From Psychroflexus longus (GTDB lineage Bacteria > Bacteroidota > Bacteroidia > Flavobacteriales > Flavobacteriaceae): 64,000 nt of DNA. Of the stretch, positions 52,222 through 62,314 are shown piece after piece. Below the pieces are notes generated by a model that saw nothing but the letters and a program-made list of their open reading frames with translations, made no database searches and had not been told where the DNA came from. How positions within the stretch are numbered: position 1 is the first letter of the stretch; each line of letters begins with the position of its first letter. The position numbers and the translations under genes were made by a program. Location: assembly GCF_020164595.1 (NCBI RefSeq), contig NZ_JAIQZE010000001.1, positions 310,001 through 374,000 of the forward strand, written 5' to 3'.

Positions 52222-53421
52222 CTATTTTGGTATAGTGAAACTGAACTTACTGCCTTGACCAAATTCAGAATCTACCCAAATTTTTCCACCTAAATTTAAT
52301 ATTATTTTTTTACATGTAGCTAGCCCCATACCTACTCCATATGTATTTATTTTATTCTCCTTATAAAAGGGTCTGAAAATCTTCTCAAGATTTCGCTCTT
52401 CTACTCCTTTTCCATTATCACTTACTATAATGAGCCATTCGTCTAATTTATCTTTTGTAGAAATTTTCACCTTAAGTGAACGTTCTGTACTTCTATATTT
52501 AATGGCATTACCTATCAAATTTCTAAGGACTGAAGAAAAAGAAACTTTAGAAGTGTTGATTATTGGCAATTTTCCAAATTCAATTTCAATGTTTTCTGAT
52601 CTTATAATAGGTAAATTGAGATCTATGATATTTTGAATGACAACTTCAACATCGACCTTTTCTTTTTTATCGCATTGCGATGTCACCTTAGCAAAAGCAA
52701 GAATTTCGTAGATAAGACTTGTCATTTTTTGAGTGCTCTGTTTGGCGTATTCGATATATTCTCTTGCTTCTTCACCTAGACTAGTGTGAGATTCATATTG
52801 TAACAGTTCTAGAAACCCTTGAATACTATCAAGAGGATTTTTAAGATCATGTGCTATGGTATAAGCAACCTCTTCAGTTTGATCTTTATGTAGTTTTAAT
52901 TGTTCATAAACTTTTTCGAGATCTAAAGACTTTCTATGAGACTCAAACAAACGCTCTACCAATTTGGCAAGAGATTTTAAGGATTCAATTTGTGAAGCGT
53001 TAAGCACTTTGGGCTTAGAGTCGAGAACGCAAAGCGTTCCAAGCGCGAGACCGTCTTTTGTTGAAAGGGGCATACCTGCGTAAAATGCAATATTGGGATC
53101 ATCTTTCACTAAAGGATTATTTTTGAAACGTTCATCTTGAGTAGCGTCATTAACAATAAGCATCCTGCTTGGCGTATTAATCGCGTGTGCACAAAACGCA
53201 ATATCTCTTGAAGTTTGTTCTACATCAATGCCGAATTTTGATTTGAACACTTGCGTATCAGAGTCTATAAGAGTCACCAGCGAAATTTCGGTTCCACAAA
53301 TATCTGAGGCCAGTTTAGTTATCAGGTCAAGATCTTCATCAGGCAGATTATCCAATAACTTCAGGCTATGTAACTCTTTCAACCGTTCTGCTTCATTGCT
53401 AGGAATCGGAGGGTTTTTCAT
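52222..53421 (-). CDS. GAF-domain sensor histidine kinase
   Basis: A 399-residue soluble kinase. An N-terminal GAF domain (about 15-165, with CGTEISLVTLIDSDTQVFKS, DIAFCAHAINTPSRMLIVND and LGTLCVLDSKP) is followed by a HisKA domain with H-box TIAHDLKNPLDSIQGFLELL and a HATPase domain (NLIGNAIKYRS, VSDNGKGV, GVGMGLATCKKII). No transmembrane segment, so it senses an internal signal. GAF ligand is unknown and no chromophore cysteine is apparent. Its start overlaps the upstream PAS kinase gene by 23 bases. Confidence 0.93.
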   Translation of the reverse strand: MKNPPIPSNEAERLKELHSLKLLDNLPDEDLDLITKLASDICGTEISLVTLIDSDTQVFKSKFGIDVEQTSRDIAFCAHAINTPSRMLIVNDATQDERFKNNPLVKDDPNIAFYAGMPLSTKDGLALGTLCVLDSKPKVLNASQIESLKSLAKLVERLFESHRKSLDLEKVYEQLKLHKDQTEEVAYTIAHDLKNPLDSIQGFLELLQYESHTSLGEEAREYIEYAKQSTQKMTSLIYEILAFAKVTSQCDKKEKVDVEVVIQNIIDLNLPIIRSENIEIEFGKLPIINTSKVSFSSVLRNLIGNAIKYRSTERSLKVKISTKDKLDEWLIIVSDNGKGVEERNLEKIFRPFYKENKINTYGVGMGLATCKKIILNLGGKIWVDSEFGQGSKFSFTIPK

Positions 53422-56400
53422 TATCTATAGATTTTTTAGGAAGTTTAAGTATAAATTTTGAGCCTTTGCCAAGCTCTGATTCTACTCTAACTTCACCTTT
53501 AAAATTTGTAATTATCTTGTCAACAATAGCAAGACCTATTCCTGTTCCAGAATACTCACTTTGACCGTGCAATCTTTGGAAAATTCCAAAGATTTTCTTG
53601 AAATATTCTTCAGAAATACCCAGGCCATTGTCTTCTACACTGAACAAATGATGATTTTCAAGCTCTTCGTAATCAACCTTTATTTTAGGCGGATTAGCCG
53701 ACCTAGAATATTTTAATGAGTTGTCAATTAAGTTTAAAAACACTTCTTTAAGTTCATATTCAACAGAATCAATTACAGGAAGTCTTCCAACTTCTATCTT
53801 TGCTCCTTTATCTTCAATGGCTTCGTGTAAGAAGATTACAACGTCTTTTATCACTGAATTTACATCAACTTTTGATAAAGGAAGATCATTTCTGCCTACT
53901 TTAGAAAAATTGAGCAATCCATGAATAATTTGACGCATCCGCTTAGCTCCTTCTACAGCAAAATTAATGTATTCTTGAGCTTTTTCATCAAGATTTCCCG
54001 CATACTTCTGTTCCAGACGTGTTAAAAATCCGGTAACCATCCGCAAGGGCTCCTGCAAATCATGAGATGCTACATAGGCGAATTCTTCCAGATCTTTATT
54101 GGACTTGATTAATGCCATTGTCTGTTTTTGGAGCTTCTGATTTAGTTTTTCTAAGTTCTTTTGGTAATTTATAAACTCTGATACATCTTGTATAGAGCCC
54201 ACCATCCTTGTTGCCATGCCTTTGTCATTTCTTATAATTGTTCCTCGATCCAATACATTGACATAACTTCCATTTTTATTTTTTAGTAAATATTCCTCCC
54301 TCCAGGTATCAGCTTCCGAATCTTTCAACACTGCATCAAAAGATTTAATAATGCGATCTTTATCCTGAGGATGTATTTTCTCTAGCCAATTTTCTTCAGA
54401 GTCTCCAAAAGTATCGAGTTCATAACCAAATAATTTTTTGAGCCCACTTCCCCATTCAATACTATTATGTTCTAAATCATAGTCCCAAACCGCATCAGAA
54501 ACAGTTTCAGACAAAATGTTGAATTTTTCAATCTCAGTTTTTAAATCCTCTAAAGCCTTCTTGTATGGCGTTACATCTTTTCCCGTACAAAAAACATCAC
54601 TTCCATTAAGGCTAAACACAGTCCAGTCCACTAGAAGTACTTTAGAATCTTTTGTAATGATATGAATCTCTTTAGATTGATACTCTTTTGTTTCTCTCGC
54701 TTTTATAATTAGCTCCTTCGTCGATTCTCTATCTTCTTCAGCAATAAACTCCAGAAAAGGAGTATTTAAAGATTCCTCCTGAGTGTATCCTGTAATATCA
54801 CTCGCCCTTTTGTTCATTTTGCTCAGGTATCCATTATCACCAGCAATACATAAAAAATCTGGGGAATTTTCAAAAAAGGCTTGCATTTCCTTTTCAGTCC
54901 GCTTTCGAGAAATTTCATTGGCGAGTTGAATTGAAAATTCTTCAAAAATAGAATGGAGTGTTTCCTCTCTGGAAAATGTATCCTTGAAACTAAGAATCAC
55001 AACACCCAAACATTCGCCATGTGATTTAATCTCAAATCCAAAACTCTTTTTAATCTCATTTACTGAATCTGATTCGTTTCTGTGGATTTTGAAATTTAAA
55101 TCCCCGCTATTTAAAATCTCCAAGGCGAAACCTTCAGAATCGAAGTTGCTCGTTTCTGATTTAAAATTAACTAATTCACCGTCCTTTAATTCTAAAAATT
55201 TTGACAGATCCTTTGAATAATGACCTAGAAGCCAAAATTGGCAGATATGACTTCGAACTAAGTCTTCAATTTTTAGTGAAATTTTACAGAGTATACTTTC
55301 TAGATATTCCTCACCCTGAAAGGCCTGATGGGTAAAGGTCAATAGTTCGCTTTTTTCAGCATTTGTTTTTAAGTCATTTACATTTCTATTGACAATCATC
55401 CAGTGTGTGTACCATCCCTGGTCGTCAACAATTGGAGTGATAGAAATATTATTCCAGAATTCCAGTTCGTTTTGAGTTAAGCTTAGCACATCTGCATTAA
55501 CCGACTCCCATTGACTGAGTTTTTCCTCTAATCCCAAAAAGTCCTCTTCGTTTTTATTGGACACATAAAATTCCCTTGGAGTTGAGCCGATCACCTCTGA
55601 TATCTTAAAACCAAAAAGATTTTGAAAACTAGAATTTGCATAAACTATCTCAGACTCAAGAAAACTATTGGATTTTACTTCTGTTACCAGAATTGCATCT
55701 TTAGTACCATCAATTAATTTTTCTAAAAGATTCAGATGATTTTCGCGTTTTAAAGGTTTAGTAATATCCTGTAAGGCCCCAACCAAGCGGATGGGATCAC
55801 CACTTTCATTCCTTACAATTACAATATTTTCTCTTACGTTGGCATAGTTGCCTTCTCGATTTTGAAATCGATAATCAAACGTCCACTTAGATAAGGTTTT
55901 GTCATCTAAAGCTTCTTGTAAGCTTTCAAAAAATGGCTTTAAATCATTGGGATGAATCTTGGATTCCCAAAAATCCCTAGAGACTGTATTATTTTCAAAA
56001 TTATAACCAAACAGTCTTTCATAACCGTCACCCCAGTATAGTTCATCTTCGCTTAAGTCCCACTCCCAAACTGCATCTGATGTTGCACGCGCTGCTAGAT
56101 CAAACCTATTTTTAGCAAGCTCTATTTTTTTTTGGGTATTATAATTATCAGTTATATCTATAACTGTAGAGATCATGAGATTTTGATCATAAAGAGGAAT
56201 ATTTTTAGCATTAACTATCTTTATTTCACCAGTTTTAGTTGTGATCTTCAGGTTTTTCCAATTCATTCTTTGAGGGTCTCCAGAATGAATATCATCCATT
56301 ATCATTTTTGAAACTTCATCTCTGTAAGCTTCATCTGGGTATACTTTTTTGAAAAATGTAGTAACGTTTTCAAGTTCCTTTTGATCCCAACCGTAAATTT

Positions 56401-56899
56401 GAGTGAATTTATTATTGACATAGACGGTCTTAGATTCATCAATTGTATTAACACCAATTCCAAGAGGAAGAGATTCAAAAATTCTTTTGAAAGACTCGAT
56501 TTCTAGATTTTCATTTTCATCGGCCTTTGTTTGTTCATAATGGATACTGATAAAAAAGAAGTATTTATCTTCAAAATTAAGAAGTTTGCATTCAAACTTA
56601 AGGGTTTGATTATTTTGATAAATCTCAATAAAATGGGAAGATTTATTCAGTTTTAAATCTTTCAGTTTACTCAATTTTTTGATAAACTTTGAAGCCATTT
56701 GTCCTTTCAATCCAAAACTCTCATTCAAGAACCCCTCCAATTCTGCATTATTTTTAATTTTTCTTTTTCTATCAGACTTAACTTTAAGTTTATTATTCAA
56801 TCCAATAACTTTAAATTTACCATTGGGATTTGACACTAAAAAGCTAGGTAATTCAAAAAAATCCAAAAGCTTTTTTAACTGTAAAAATTCTATTGGCAT
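53399..56899 (-). CDS. Multi-PAS sensor histidine kinase
   Basis: A 1166-residue soluble kinase with no membrane segment. From the N-terminus: a PAS-like region (about 1-125), three PAS/PAC units (about 135-255, 260-380 and 390-510; WEWDLSEDELYWGDGYERLFGY is a PAS_3 hallmark), a GAF-like region (about 515-655), two more PAS units (about 660-780 and 785-915; WDYDLEHNSIEWGSGLKKLFGY repeats the PAS_3 pattern), and HisKA (VASHDLQEPLRMVTGFLTRL) with HATPase (NLIDNSLKYS, VEDNGLGI, GTGIGLAIVDKII). Ligands of the sensor domains cannot be read. First gene of the two-component cluster. Confidence 0.93.
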   Translation of the reverse strand: MPIEFLQLKKLLDFFELPSFLVSNPNGKFKVIGLNNKLKVKSDRKRKIKNNAELEGFLNESFGLKGQMASKFIKKLSKLKDLKLNKSSHFIEIYQNNQTLKFECKLLNFEDKYFFFISIHYEQTKADENENLEIESFKRIFESLPLGIGVNTIDESKTVYVNNKFTQIYGWDQKELENVTTFFKKVYPDEAYRDEVSKMIMDDIHSGDPQRMNWKNLKITTKTGEIKIVNAKNIPLYDQNLMISTVIDITDNYNTQKKIELAKNRFDLAARATSDAVWEWDLSEDELYWGDGYERLFGYNFENNTVSRDFWESKIHPNDLKPFFESLQEALDDKTLSKWTFDYRFQNREGNYANVRENIVIVRNESGDPIRLVGALQDITKPLKRENHLNLLEKLIDGTKDAILVTEVKSNSFLESEIVYANSSFQNLFGFKISEVIGSTPREFYVSNKNEEDFLGLEEKLSQWESVNADVLSLTQNELEFWNNISITPIVDDQGWYTHWMIVNRNVNDLKTNAEKSELLTFTHQAFQGEEYLESILCKISLKIEDLVRSHICQFWLLGHYSKDLSKFLELKDGELVNFKSETSNFDSEGFALEILNSGDLNFKIHRNESDSVNEIKKSFGFEIKSHGECLGVVILSFKDTFSREETLHSIFEEFSIQLANEISRKRTEKEMQAFFENSPDFLCIAGDNGYLSKMNKRASDITGYTQEESLNTPFLEFIAEEDRESTKELIIKARETKEYQSKEIHIITKDSKVLLVDWTVFSLNGSDVFCTGKDVTPYKKALEDLKTEIEKFNILSETVSDAVWDYDLEHNSIEWGSGLKKLFGYELDTFGDSEENWLEKIHPQDKDRIIKSFDAVLKDSEADTWREEYLLKNKNGSYVNVLDRGTIIRNDKGMATRMVGSIQDVSEFINYQKNLEKLNQKLQKQTMALIKSNKDLEEFAYVASHDLQEPLRMVTGFLTRLEQKYAGNLDEKAQEYINFAVEGAKRMRQIIHGLLNFSKVGRNDLPLSKVDVNSVIKDVVIFLHEAIEDKGAKIEVGRLPVIDSVEYELKEVFLNLIDNSLKYSRSANPPKIKVDYEELENHHLFSVEDNGLGISEEYFKKIFGIFQRLHGQSEYSGTGIGLAIVDKIITNFKGEVRVESELGKGSKFILKLPKKSIDNEKPSDS

Positions 56900-56985
56900 A
56901 TATTAAAGTTTATTTTCGTTCAAAATTGATATGAACATAAAATTAAAATCTCACTATTATTATATAAATTTAAAAAAGTTAAGAA

Positions 56986-57972
56986 ATGATTTATAAATAC
57001 ATAATTTTTTTCAGTTTTCTCTTTCAATTTGCTTCGTATGCTCAAAAACCTACAAATTCATCTGAATTTGCGCACACTTTTTCAATTATTGCTCAAGATC
57101 CTGAAACTGGAGATATGGCCGTAGGGGTTCAAAGCCATTGGTTCTCTGTGGGAACCGCTGTGCCCTGGGGAAAGTCTGGGGTTGGTGTTGTAGCTACTCA
57201 ATCCTTTGTAAATCAGCAGTACGGCTATGAAGGTTTACAATTAATGGAAAGTGGGCTTACCGCAAGTGAAGCTTTGGAAAAAATAAAAGCAGAAGATGAG
57301 GGCGCAGCTTTTAGACAAGTTGCCATGCTTTCCAAAAACGGAACTGTAGCAGCATTTACTGGAGAGAAATGTGTAGAGGCGGCTTTACATCTTGTAGAAG
57401 ATACTTATAGCATACAAGCCAATATGATGGAGGATGAAAATGTGGTTTACGCAATGAGAAAAGCCTATGAAGAAAATAGCAATCTTGAGCTTGCGGAGCG
57501 CGTAGTTGCAGCTATGAAAGCTGCACAAGCAAGTGGCGGGGACGTAAGAGGGAAACAATCTTCTGCGTTAATAGTCGTAAGTAAAAATGCACCAGAACAT
57601 CCTTGGCTTGATAAAAAGATAGATTTGAGAGTTGAAGACCATAAAACTCCTGTTGAAGAACTTTCACGGCTTCTCAACAGCCAAAGGGCATACGAGTATA
57701 TGGAAAAAGGGGATGTAGCCATGGAGAATGAAGATCCAAAAGCGGCACTGGAAGCTTATAATGCTGCCGAAAAGCTGTTACCTACCAATGATGAAATTAA
57801 ATTTTGGAAAGCGGTTGCTTTGGTCAATTCCGATCAAGTGAAAATGTCTATCCCCATATTTGAACGTTTGTTTATGAATGATAAGCGTTGGCAGAGACTT
57901 TTGAAACGTCTCCCCTCTTCAGAATTAATTACCATAGATAAATCTGCTTTAGATTACTTACTAAATTTATAA
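56986..57972 (+). CDS. Exported DUF1028 protein with a TPR-like C-terminus
   Basis: A 328-residue protein with a signal peptide (to about residue 20, SYAQ) and an N-terminal DUF1028 domain (THTFSIIAQDPETGDMAVGV-type start, then GTAVPWGKSGVGVVATQSFVN, GLTASEALEKI). DUF1028 has an Ntn-hydrolase-like appearance and is thought to be an exported hydrolase; its activity is not established. The C-terminal 90 residues (AYEYMEKGDVAMENEDPKAALEAYNAAEKLLP) resemble a TPR pair. The next gene, an isoaspartyl peptidase, begins 4 bases later and is also an Ntn enzyme, so the two probably work together. Confidence 0.88.
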   Translation: MIYKYIIFFSFLFQFASYAQKPTNSSEFAHTFSIIAQDPETGDMAVGVQSHWFSVGTAVPWGKSGVGVVATQSFVNQQYGYEGLQLMESGLTASEALEKIKAEDEGAAFRQVAMLSKNGTVAAFTGEKCVEAALHLVEDTYSIQANMMEDENVVYAMRKAYEENSNLELAERVVAAMKAAQASGGDVRGKQSSALIVVSKNAPEHPWLDKKIDLRVEDHKTPVEELSRLLNSQRAYEYMEKGDVAMENEDPKAALEAYNAAEKLLPTNDEIKFWKAVALVNSDQVKMSIPIFERLFMNDKRWQRLLKRLPSSELITIDKSALDYLLNL

Positions 57973-57975
57973 CTC

Positions 57976-59001
57976 ATGAAATACTCAATTTTATTACTCG
58001 CTAGTTTACTTTTCATTGCTTGCCACGATTCGCCAAAAATCAGCAAAGAAAAAAATCCTCCACAAGTTCAAAAATTTGGAATTGTTATTCATGGTGGTGC
58101 AGGGGTCATCAAGAAGGAAAACATGACCGATTCTTTACAAAAAGCTTACGAAGAAAAGCTTGAAGAAGCTATCAGTGTTGGGCATAAGATTCTTTCTGAA
58201 GGAGGAACAGCTTTAGAAGCTGTCCAAAAAACCATCAATGTGATGGAAAACTCTCCTTTATTCAATTCAGGAAAAGGCGCTGTCTTGAATGCTGAAGGGA
58301 TTGCAGAATTGGATGCCTCCATTATGGAAGGAAAAACCAGAAATGCAGGGGCTATATCTGGAGTCCAACATATCAAAAATCCTATCAACCTAGCCTTAAA
58401 GGTTATGGAGGAATCAGACCATGTTATGCTTAGCGCATCTGGTGCAGAAGAATTTGCAAAACTTCACGATTTAGAGTTTGTTGACAATTCTTATTTCATT
58501 ATTGAAAGAAGAAGCAAAGCGCTAGAAGCCTCTAAGGCCAGAGAACATGGAGTTTCTTCCAACGAATTCTACCTAAGTAATGAAAAATATGGAACTGTAG
58601 GCTGTGTAGCTTTAGATAAAGATGGAAACCTTGCTGCAGGAACTTCTACGGGGGGCATGACCAATAAAAAATACGGCAGAATTGGTGACTCTCCAATTAT
58701 AGGCGCTGGAACTTATGCAAATAATAAGACCTGCGCTATATCTGCTACTGGTCATGGCGAATATTTTATAAGAGGAGTAGTCGCTCACGATATCTCAGCC
58801 ATGATGGAATATCAAGGCATTAGCCTGGAAAAAGCAGCCCAGCGAGTCATTCAGAAAAAATTGACAGATCTTGGCGGAACTGGTGGAATTGTGGGTATTG
58901 ATAAAAAAGGTAAAGTCGTGATGGAATTTAATACACCCGGAATGTTCAGAGCCTCCAAAAACATGAAAGGCGAAACTGAAATTAAAATGTATAAAGACTA
59001 A
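57976..59001 (+). CDS. Isoaspartyl peptidase / L-asparaginase (Ntn-hydrolase, family T2)
   Basis: A 341-residue lipoprotein (anchor Cys16 in FIACHDS) of the type III asparaginase family. HGGAGV opens the alpha subunit; GTVGCVALDKDGNLAAGTST contains the cleavage-generated nucleophile Thr207, followed by GGMTNKKYGRIGDSPIIGAGTYA and SATGHGEYFIR. It is expected to self-cleave before Thr207 into two chains and to remove isoaspartyl residues from peptides or hydrolyse asparagine. As a periplasmic or surface lipoprotein it may serve peptide use. It forms a two-gene unit with the DUF1028 gene. Confidence 0.93.
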   Translation: MKYSILLLASLLFIACHDSPKISKEKNPPQVQKFGIVIHGGAGVIKKENMTDSLQKAYEEKLEEAISVGHKILSEGGTALEAVQKTINVMENSPLFNSGKGAVLNAEGIAELDASIMEGKTRNAGAISGVQHIKNPINLALKVMEESDHVMLSASGAEEFAKLHDLEFVDNSYFIIERRSKALEASKAREHGVSSNEFYLSNEKYGTVGCVALDKDGNLAAGTSTGGMTNKKYGRIGDSPIIGAGTYANNKTCAISATGHGEYFIRGVVAHDISAMMEYQGISLEKAAQRVIQKKLTDLGGTGGIVGIDKKGKVVMEFNTPGMFRASKNMKGETEIKMYKD

Positions 59002-59008
59002 TCAATTT

Positions 59009-61027
59009 TTACTTCAATTGTTTCTTTGCTTTTTCAATTTCTGAAGTAGGTTGTTGACATGTTTTATTTTCACAGACGTAAATGATTGTTTCAGAAGGAT
59101 CTTTAGGAAGCTTATTCTCCAAAAGCGATAAGTTCTCACTTTGACCTCCAAGAAAAACATAATTACTGTGATATTCCTTTTGAAGCTCAAGACTCCAGTC
59201 TTGAGCTTTTTTACCCATTATAGCAACTTCGTAAAAAGGGAAAGTTAACCACCCGTAGAGGATTTGCCAGTTTGCTAAATAAGGGCCAGACTTAAATAGT
59301 TTAGCCTCTACCTGATTCAACATTCGCTTGGAAGTTTCAAGATACTTATCCTCATCAAAAAATTTACCTAGTAAGAAAAGTGACTTTGCCAATGAAGAGT
59401 TTGATGCTGGAATGACATTATCGTTGATTTCGTAAGTTTTTGAAATCAGCTTTTCACTGGTCTTTGAAGCAAATTGAAACATCGGTGAAGATTCAGTTTT
59501 AAAATCTTTGAAACAGATTTCTGCTAAGTGTTTTGCTTTGTTTAAATAATCAATTTTGAAGGTGACCTGATATAAGTTGATAAGCGCTTCAATAGTAAAC
59601 GCATAATCTTCCAAAAAGCCAGTGATCGATTTTTGGTTTTTATATGTACGCAGAAGCTGATTATCGTCGATTAGCCGTGTTCTAAGTAAAAAATCAGTTG
59701 CTGATTCTGCTAATTCAAGATAGTCATCTTTTCTCAAGGCTTTAAAAGCCTCTACAAGCCCAGTGATCATCATTGCATTCCAGGAAGTAATGATTTTATC
59801 ATCTAGAGACGGACGAACTCTGTGTTGTCTTTGATTGAATAAGGTTTGTTTTAAACTTTCTATTTCCTTTTCAAAAGCTTCAGGATCTAAATTATTTGCT
59901 TTAGCATAATCCCGAGGCGATTGATTTGTAAACAATATATTATTCGAGGATTCCCAGTTTCCGCGTTTGGTGCAGTTAAAATAATTTTCAGCAATGGATA
60001 GTTCTTTTTCAGAAAGAAGTTCTGATAATTCCTTGTGACTCCACACGTAGTATTTTCCTTCTTCTCCTTCACTATCGGCATCCAAAGCAGAATAAAACCC
60101 AGCTTCGGGATCTTTCAACTCTCTGGTTATAAAATCAATGGTTTCAGAAATCACTTTCTTATAATGTGGTTTTGGAAATGTTTTATAAGCATTGGCGTAT
60201 AAACTCACGAGCAAAGCATTATCGTAAAGCATTTTTTCAAAATGCGGAGCAAACCATTTATCGTCAACGGCATATCTGGAAAAACCACCACCGATCTGGT
60301 CGTAAATCCCACCAAAAGTCATTTCATCCAAAGTTTTTAGTAGAGCCTCAGCAGCAAAATGCTCCTGAGTATTTTGATAGTATTGAAGTAAAAACTGCCA
60401 TGAATTGGACATGGGGAACTTCGGAGCTCCTTTGAAACCACCGTTTTCAAGATCGACACTCTTTTGCCAACTCAGAAGAAAATCACGGTAATTAGAAACT
60501 TTAAAATTCTCATCACTTTCTACCGGAGAGAATTCCTGCCCATTTTTGATTCCTTCCGTAAGCTTTTCTGCCGTTTCCAATAATTGATCGTAACTATTAT
60601 CATAAGCCTTTGCCACATTTGCCAGTACTTTCTTCCAATTGTCCTTTGGGAAATAGGTAGCTGCATAAAAAGGCCTTCCATCTGGAAGTGCAAAAGCATT
60701 CAATGGCCAACCTCCTCTTCCCGTCAACATCTGAGCGGCCTCCATATAGATGTGATCAATATCTGGTCGCTCCTCGCGGTCTATTTTTATGCATATAAAA
60801 TGTTTATTCATTAATTCAGCTACTTGTTCATCTTCAAAAGACTCATGAGCCATCACATGGCACCAATGACAGGCTGCATATCCTATGCTTATCAATAAAG
60901 GTTTATTTTCCTTCTTTGCACGATCGAGAATTTCTGGACTCCATTCCTCCCAATGTACTGGATTTTTTGCGTGCTGCAAAAGATAGGGGCTCGTTGCGTT
61001 TACTAAGTTATTCTCAATATTGGCCAT
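59009..61027 (-). CDS. Thioredoxin-domain protein of the YyaL/SPATA20 (DUF255) family
   Basis: A 672-residue protein. Residues about 1-165 form the DUF255 thioredoxin-like domain, with [14 protein letters not shown], the active CxxC in [15 protein letters not shown] (Cys53, Cys56) and [16 protein letters not shown]. The rest is a six-hairpin/glycosidase-like helical domain ([11 protein letters not shown]-type, [28 protein letters not shown]). Length is typical. The function of the family is not settled; it is related to human SPATA20. No signal peptide, so cytoplasmic. It converges with the isoaspartyl peptidase gene, with seven bases between stop codons. Confidence 0.9.
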   Translation of the reverse strand: MANIENNLVNATSPYLLQHAKNPVHWEEWSPEILDRAKKENKPLLISIGYAACHWCHVMAHESFEDEQVAELMNKHFICIKIDREERPDIDHIYMEAAQMLTGRGGWPLNAFALPDGRPFYAATYFPKDNWKKVLANVAKAYDNSYDQLLETAEKLTEGIKNGQEFSPVESDENFKVSNYRDFLLSWQKSVDLENGGFKGAPKFPMSNSWQFLLQYYQNTQEHFAAEALLKTLDEMTFGGIYDQIGGGFSRYAVDDKWFAPHFEKMLYDNALLVSLYANAYKTFPKPHYKKVISETIDFITRELKDPEAGFYSALDADSEGEEGKYYVWSHKELSELLSEKELSIAENYFNCTKRGNWESSNNILFTNQSPRDYAKANNLDPEAFEKEIESLKQTLFNQRQHRVRPSLDDKIITSWNAMMITGLVEAFKALRKDDYLELAESATDFLLRTRLIDDNQLLRTYKNQKSITGFLEDYAFTIEALINLYQVTFKIDYLNKAKHLAEICFKDFKTESSPMFQFASKTSEKLISKTYEINDNVIPASNSSLAKSLFLLGKFFDEDKYLETSKRMLNQVEAKLFKSGPYLANWQILYGWLTFPFYEVAIMGKKAQDWSLELQKEYHSNYVFLGGQSENLSLLENKLPKDPSETIIYVCENKTCQQPTSEIEKAKKQLK

Positions 61028-61197
61028 GAAATTTTTTATTTGAAAATTACGATTTAAAACATCTTCTGAATTTAAACTCGTCTTAAAACTGCTACCTTTT
61101 GTGAAAATCTAAACTTCATCATAATTTAAATCTTCGTTATTTTTAAAATTGGAGAGCATCCTTAAATTCAGTATTTTCAACCTAAATAAAAAAATCA

Positions 61198-61899
61198 ATG
61201 ATTAATAAAACTGTAAATAATGTAACTGAAGCATTAGAAGGTGTCCAGGATGGTATGACTTTTATGCTCGGAGGCTTTGGTCTTAGTGGAATTCCAGAGA
61301 ATTCCATAAAAGAACTCGTCAGACTCAACGTTCAAGATGTGACTTGTATTTCTAATAATGCGGGAGTCGATGATTTTGGTCTTGGTCTACTTCTAAAAAA
61401 GAAACAAATCAAAAAGATGATCTCCTCTTACGTTGGAGAAAATGCAGAATTTGAACGTCAAATGCTCAGCGGAGAACTGGATGTGGAATTAATTCCGCAA
61501 GGAACACTGGCAGAGCGATGCAGAGCAGCTCAAAATGGAATTCCAGCGTTTTATACTCCGGCAGGTTATGGAACAGAAGTAGCCGAAGGAAAAGAAGTTC
61601 GAGACTTTAATGGTAAGCCTCACATCATGGAAAAAGCTTTTGAAGCAGATTTTGCCTTCGTAAAAGCCTGGAAAGGTGATGAAGCCGGAAATTTGATCTT
61701 CAAAGGCACTGCCAGAAACTTCAATCCTTTAATGTGTGGAGCTGCAAAAGTGACTGTAGTCGAAGTTGAAGAACTGGTAAAACCTGGAGAACTCGACCCT
61801 AACTTTGTTCATATCCCGGGCATATTTGTTCAGCGCATCTTCCAGGGAGAAACCTTTGAAAAACGAATTGAACAACGAACTGTAAGACAAATGGATTAG
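61198..61899 (+). CDS. scoA: 3-oxoacid CoA-transferase subunit A
   Basis: A 233-residue alpha subunit of a family I CoA transferase (succinyl-CoA:acetoacetate type). Marks: [19 protein letters not shown] near the N-terminus, [45 protein letters not shown] and [12 protein letters not shown] at the end. It transfers CoA between succinate and acetoacetate to use ketone bodies or degrade certain amino acids. Its partner subunit lies downstream at 62315, separated by 415 bases that contain the remains of a four-helix-bundle gene. Confidence 0.94.
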   Translation: MINKTVNNVTEALEGVQDGMTFMLGGFGLSGIPENSIKELVRLNVQDVTCISNNAGVDDFGLGLLLKKKQIKKMISSYVGENAEFERQMLSGELDVELIPQGTLAERCRAAQNGIPAFYTPAGYGTEVAEGKEVRDFNGKPHIMEKAFEADFAFVKAWKGDEAGNLIFKGTARNFNPLMCGAAKVTVVEVEELVKPGELDPNFVHIPGIFVQRIFQGETFEKRIEQRTVRQMD

Positions 61900-61918
61900 T
61901 CCATTTGGAAATTTGAAA

Positions 61919-62272
61919 ATGAGAGATGATAAAAATAATCTGATTGTCAACTTAACTTTTGACTTTGCTTTAAAAATTATTACTTTTTCTGAGAGACCAA
62001 GACAGTTAAAAAAATTTGAAATGGCTAGTCAGCTTCTTAAAAGTGGTACCTCAATAGGAGCAAACATATGAGAAGCTCAAAATGCTAAAAGCAAAGCTGA
62101 TTTTATTCATAAATTTAAAATCGCTGCAAAAGAAGTTGATGAAACTGAATACTGGATTGAACTATGTAAGGGCTCGGACTATTATCCTAATCCTGAAAAG
62201 TAATTATTTGAGGATCTTAAAGTAATTAGTAAAGTCGTTAGTAAAATTATATCTTCTACAAAGAAATCATAA
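61919..62272 (+). pseudogene. Four-helix-bundle protein (23S rRNA IVS family), inactivated by two stop codons
   Basis: The frame from ATG 61919 to TAA 62272 (118 codons) reads as a four-helix-bundle protein: SERPRQLKKFEMASQLLKSG, TSIGANI, then EAQNAKSKADFIHKFKIAAK, EVDETEYWIELCK, YYPNPEK and LFEDLKVISKVVSKIISS. Two in-frame stops break it: TGA at 62069-62071, where relatives have an Arg or similar in GANIxEAQNA, and TAA at 62201-62203, where a Gln would fit (EKQLFEDL). Both fit a C-to-T change (CGA to TGA, CAA to TAA). The reading frame is otherwise intact. Inserted between scoA and scoB. Confidence 0.9.
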
Positions 62273-62314
62273 TTTCCAAATTAAAAAAATTTTAAAACCA
62301 TCAAATTAATTAAA

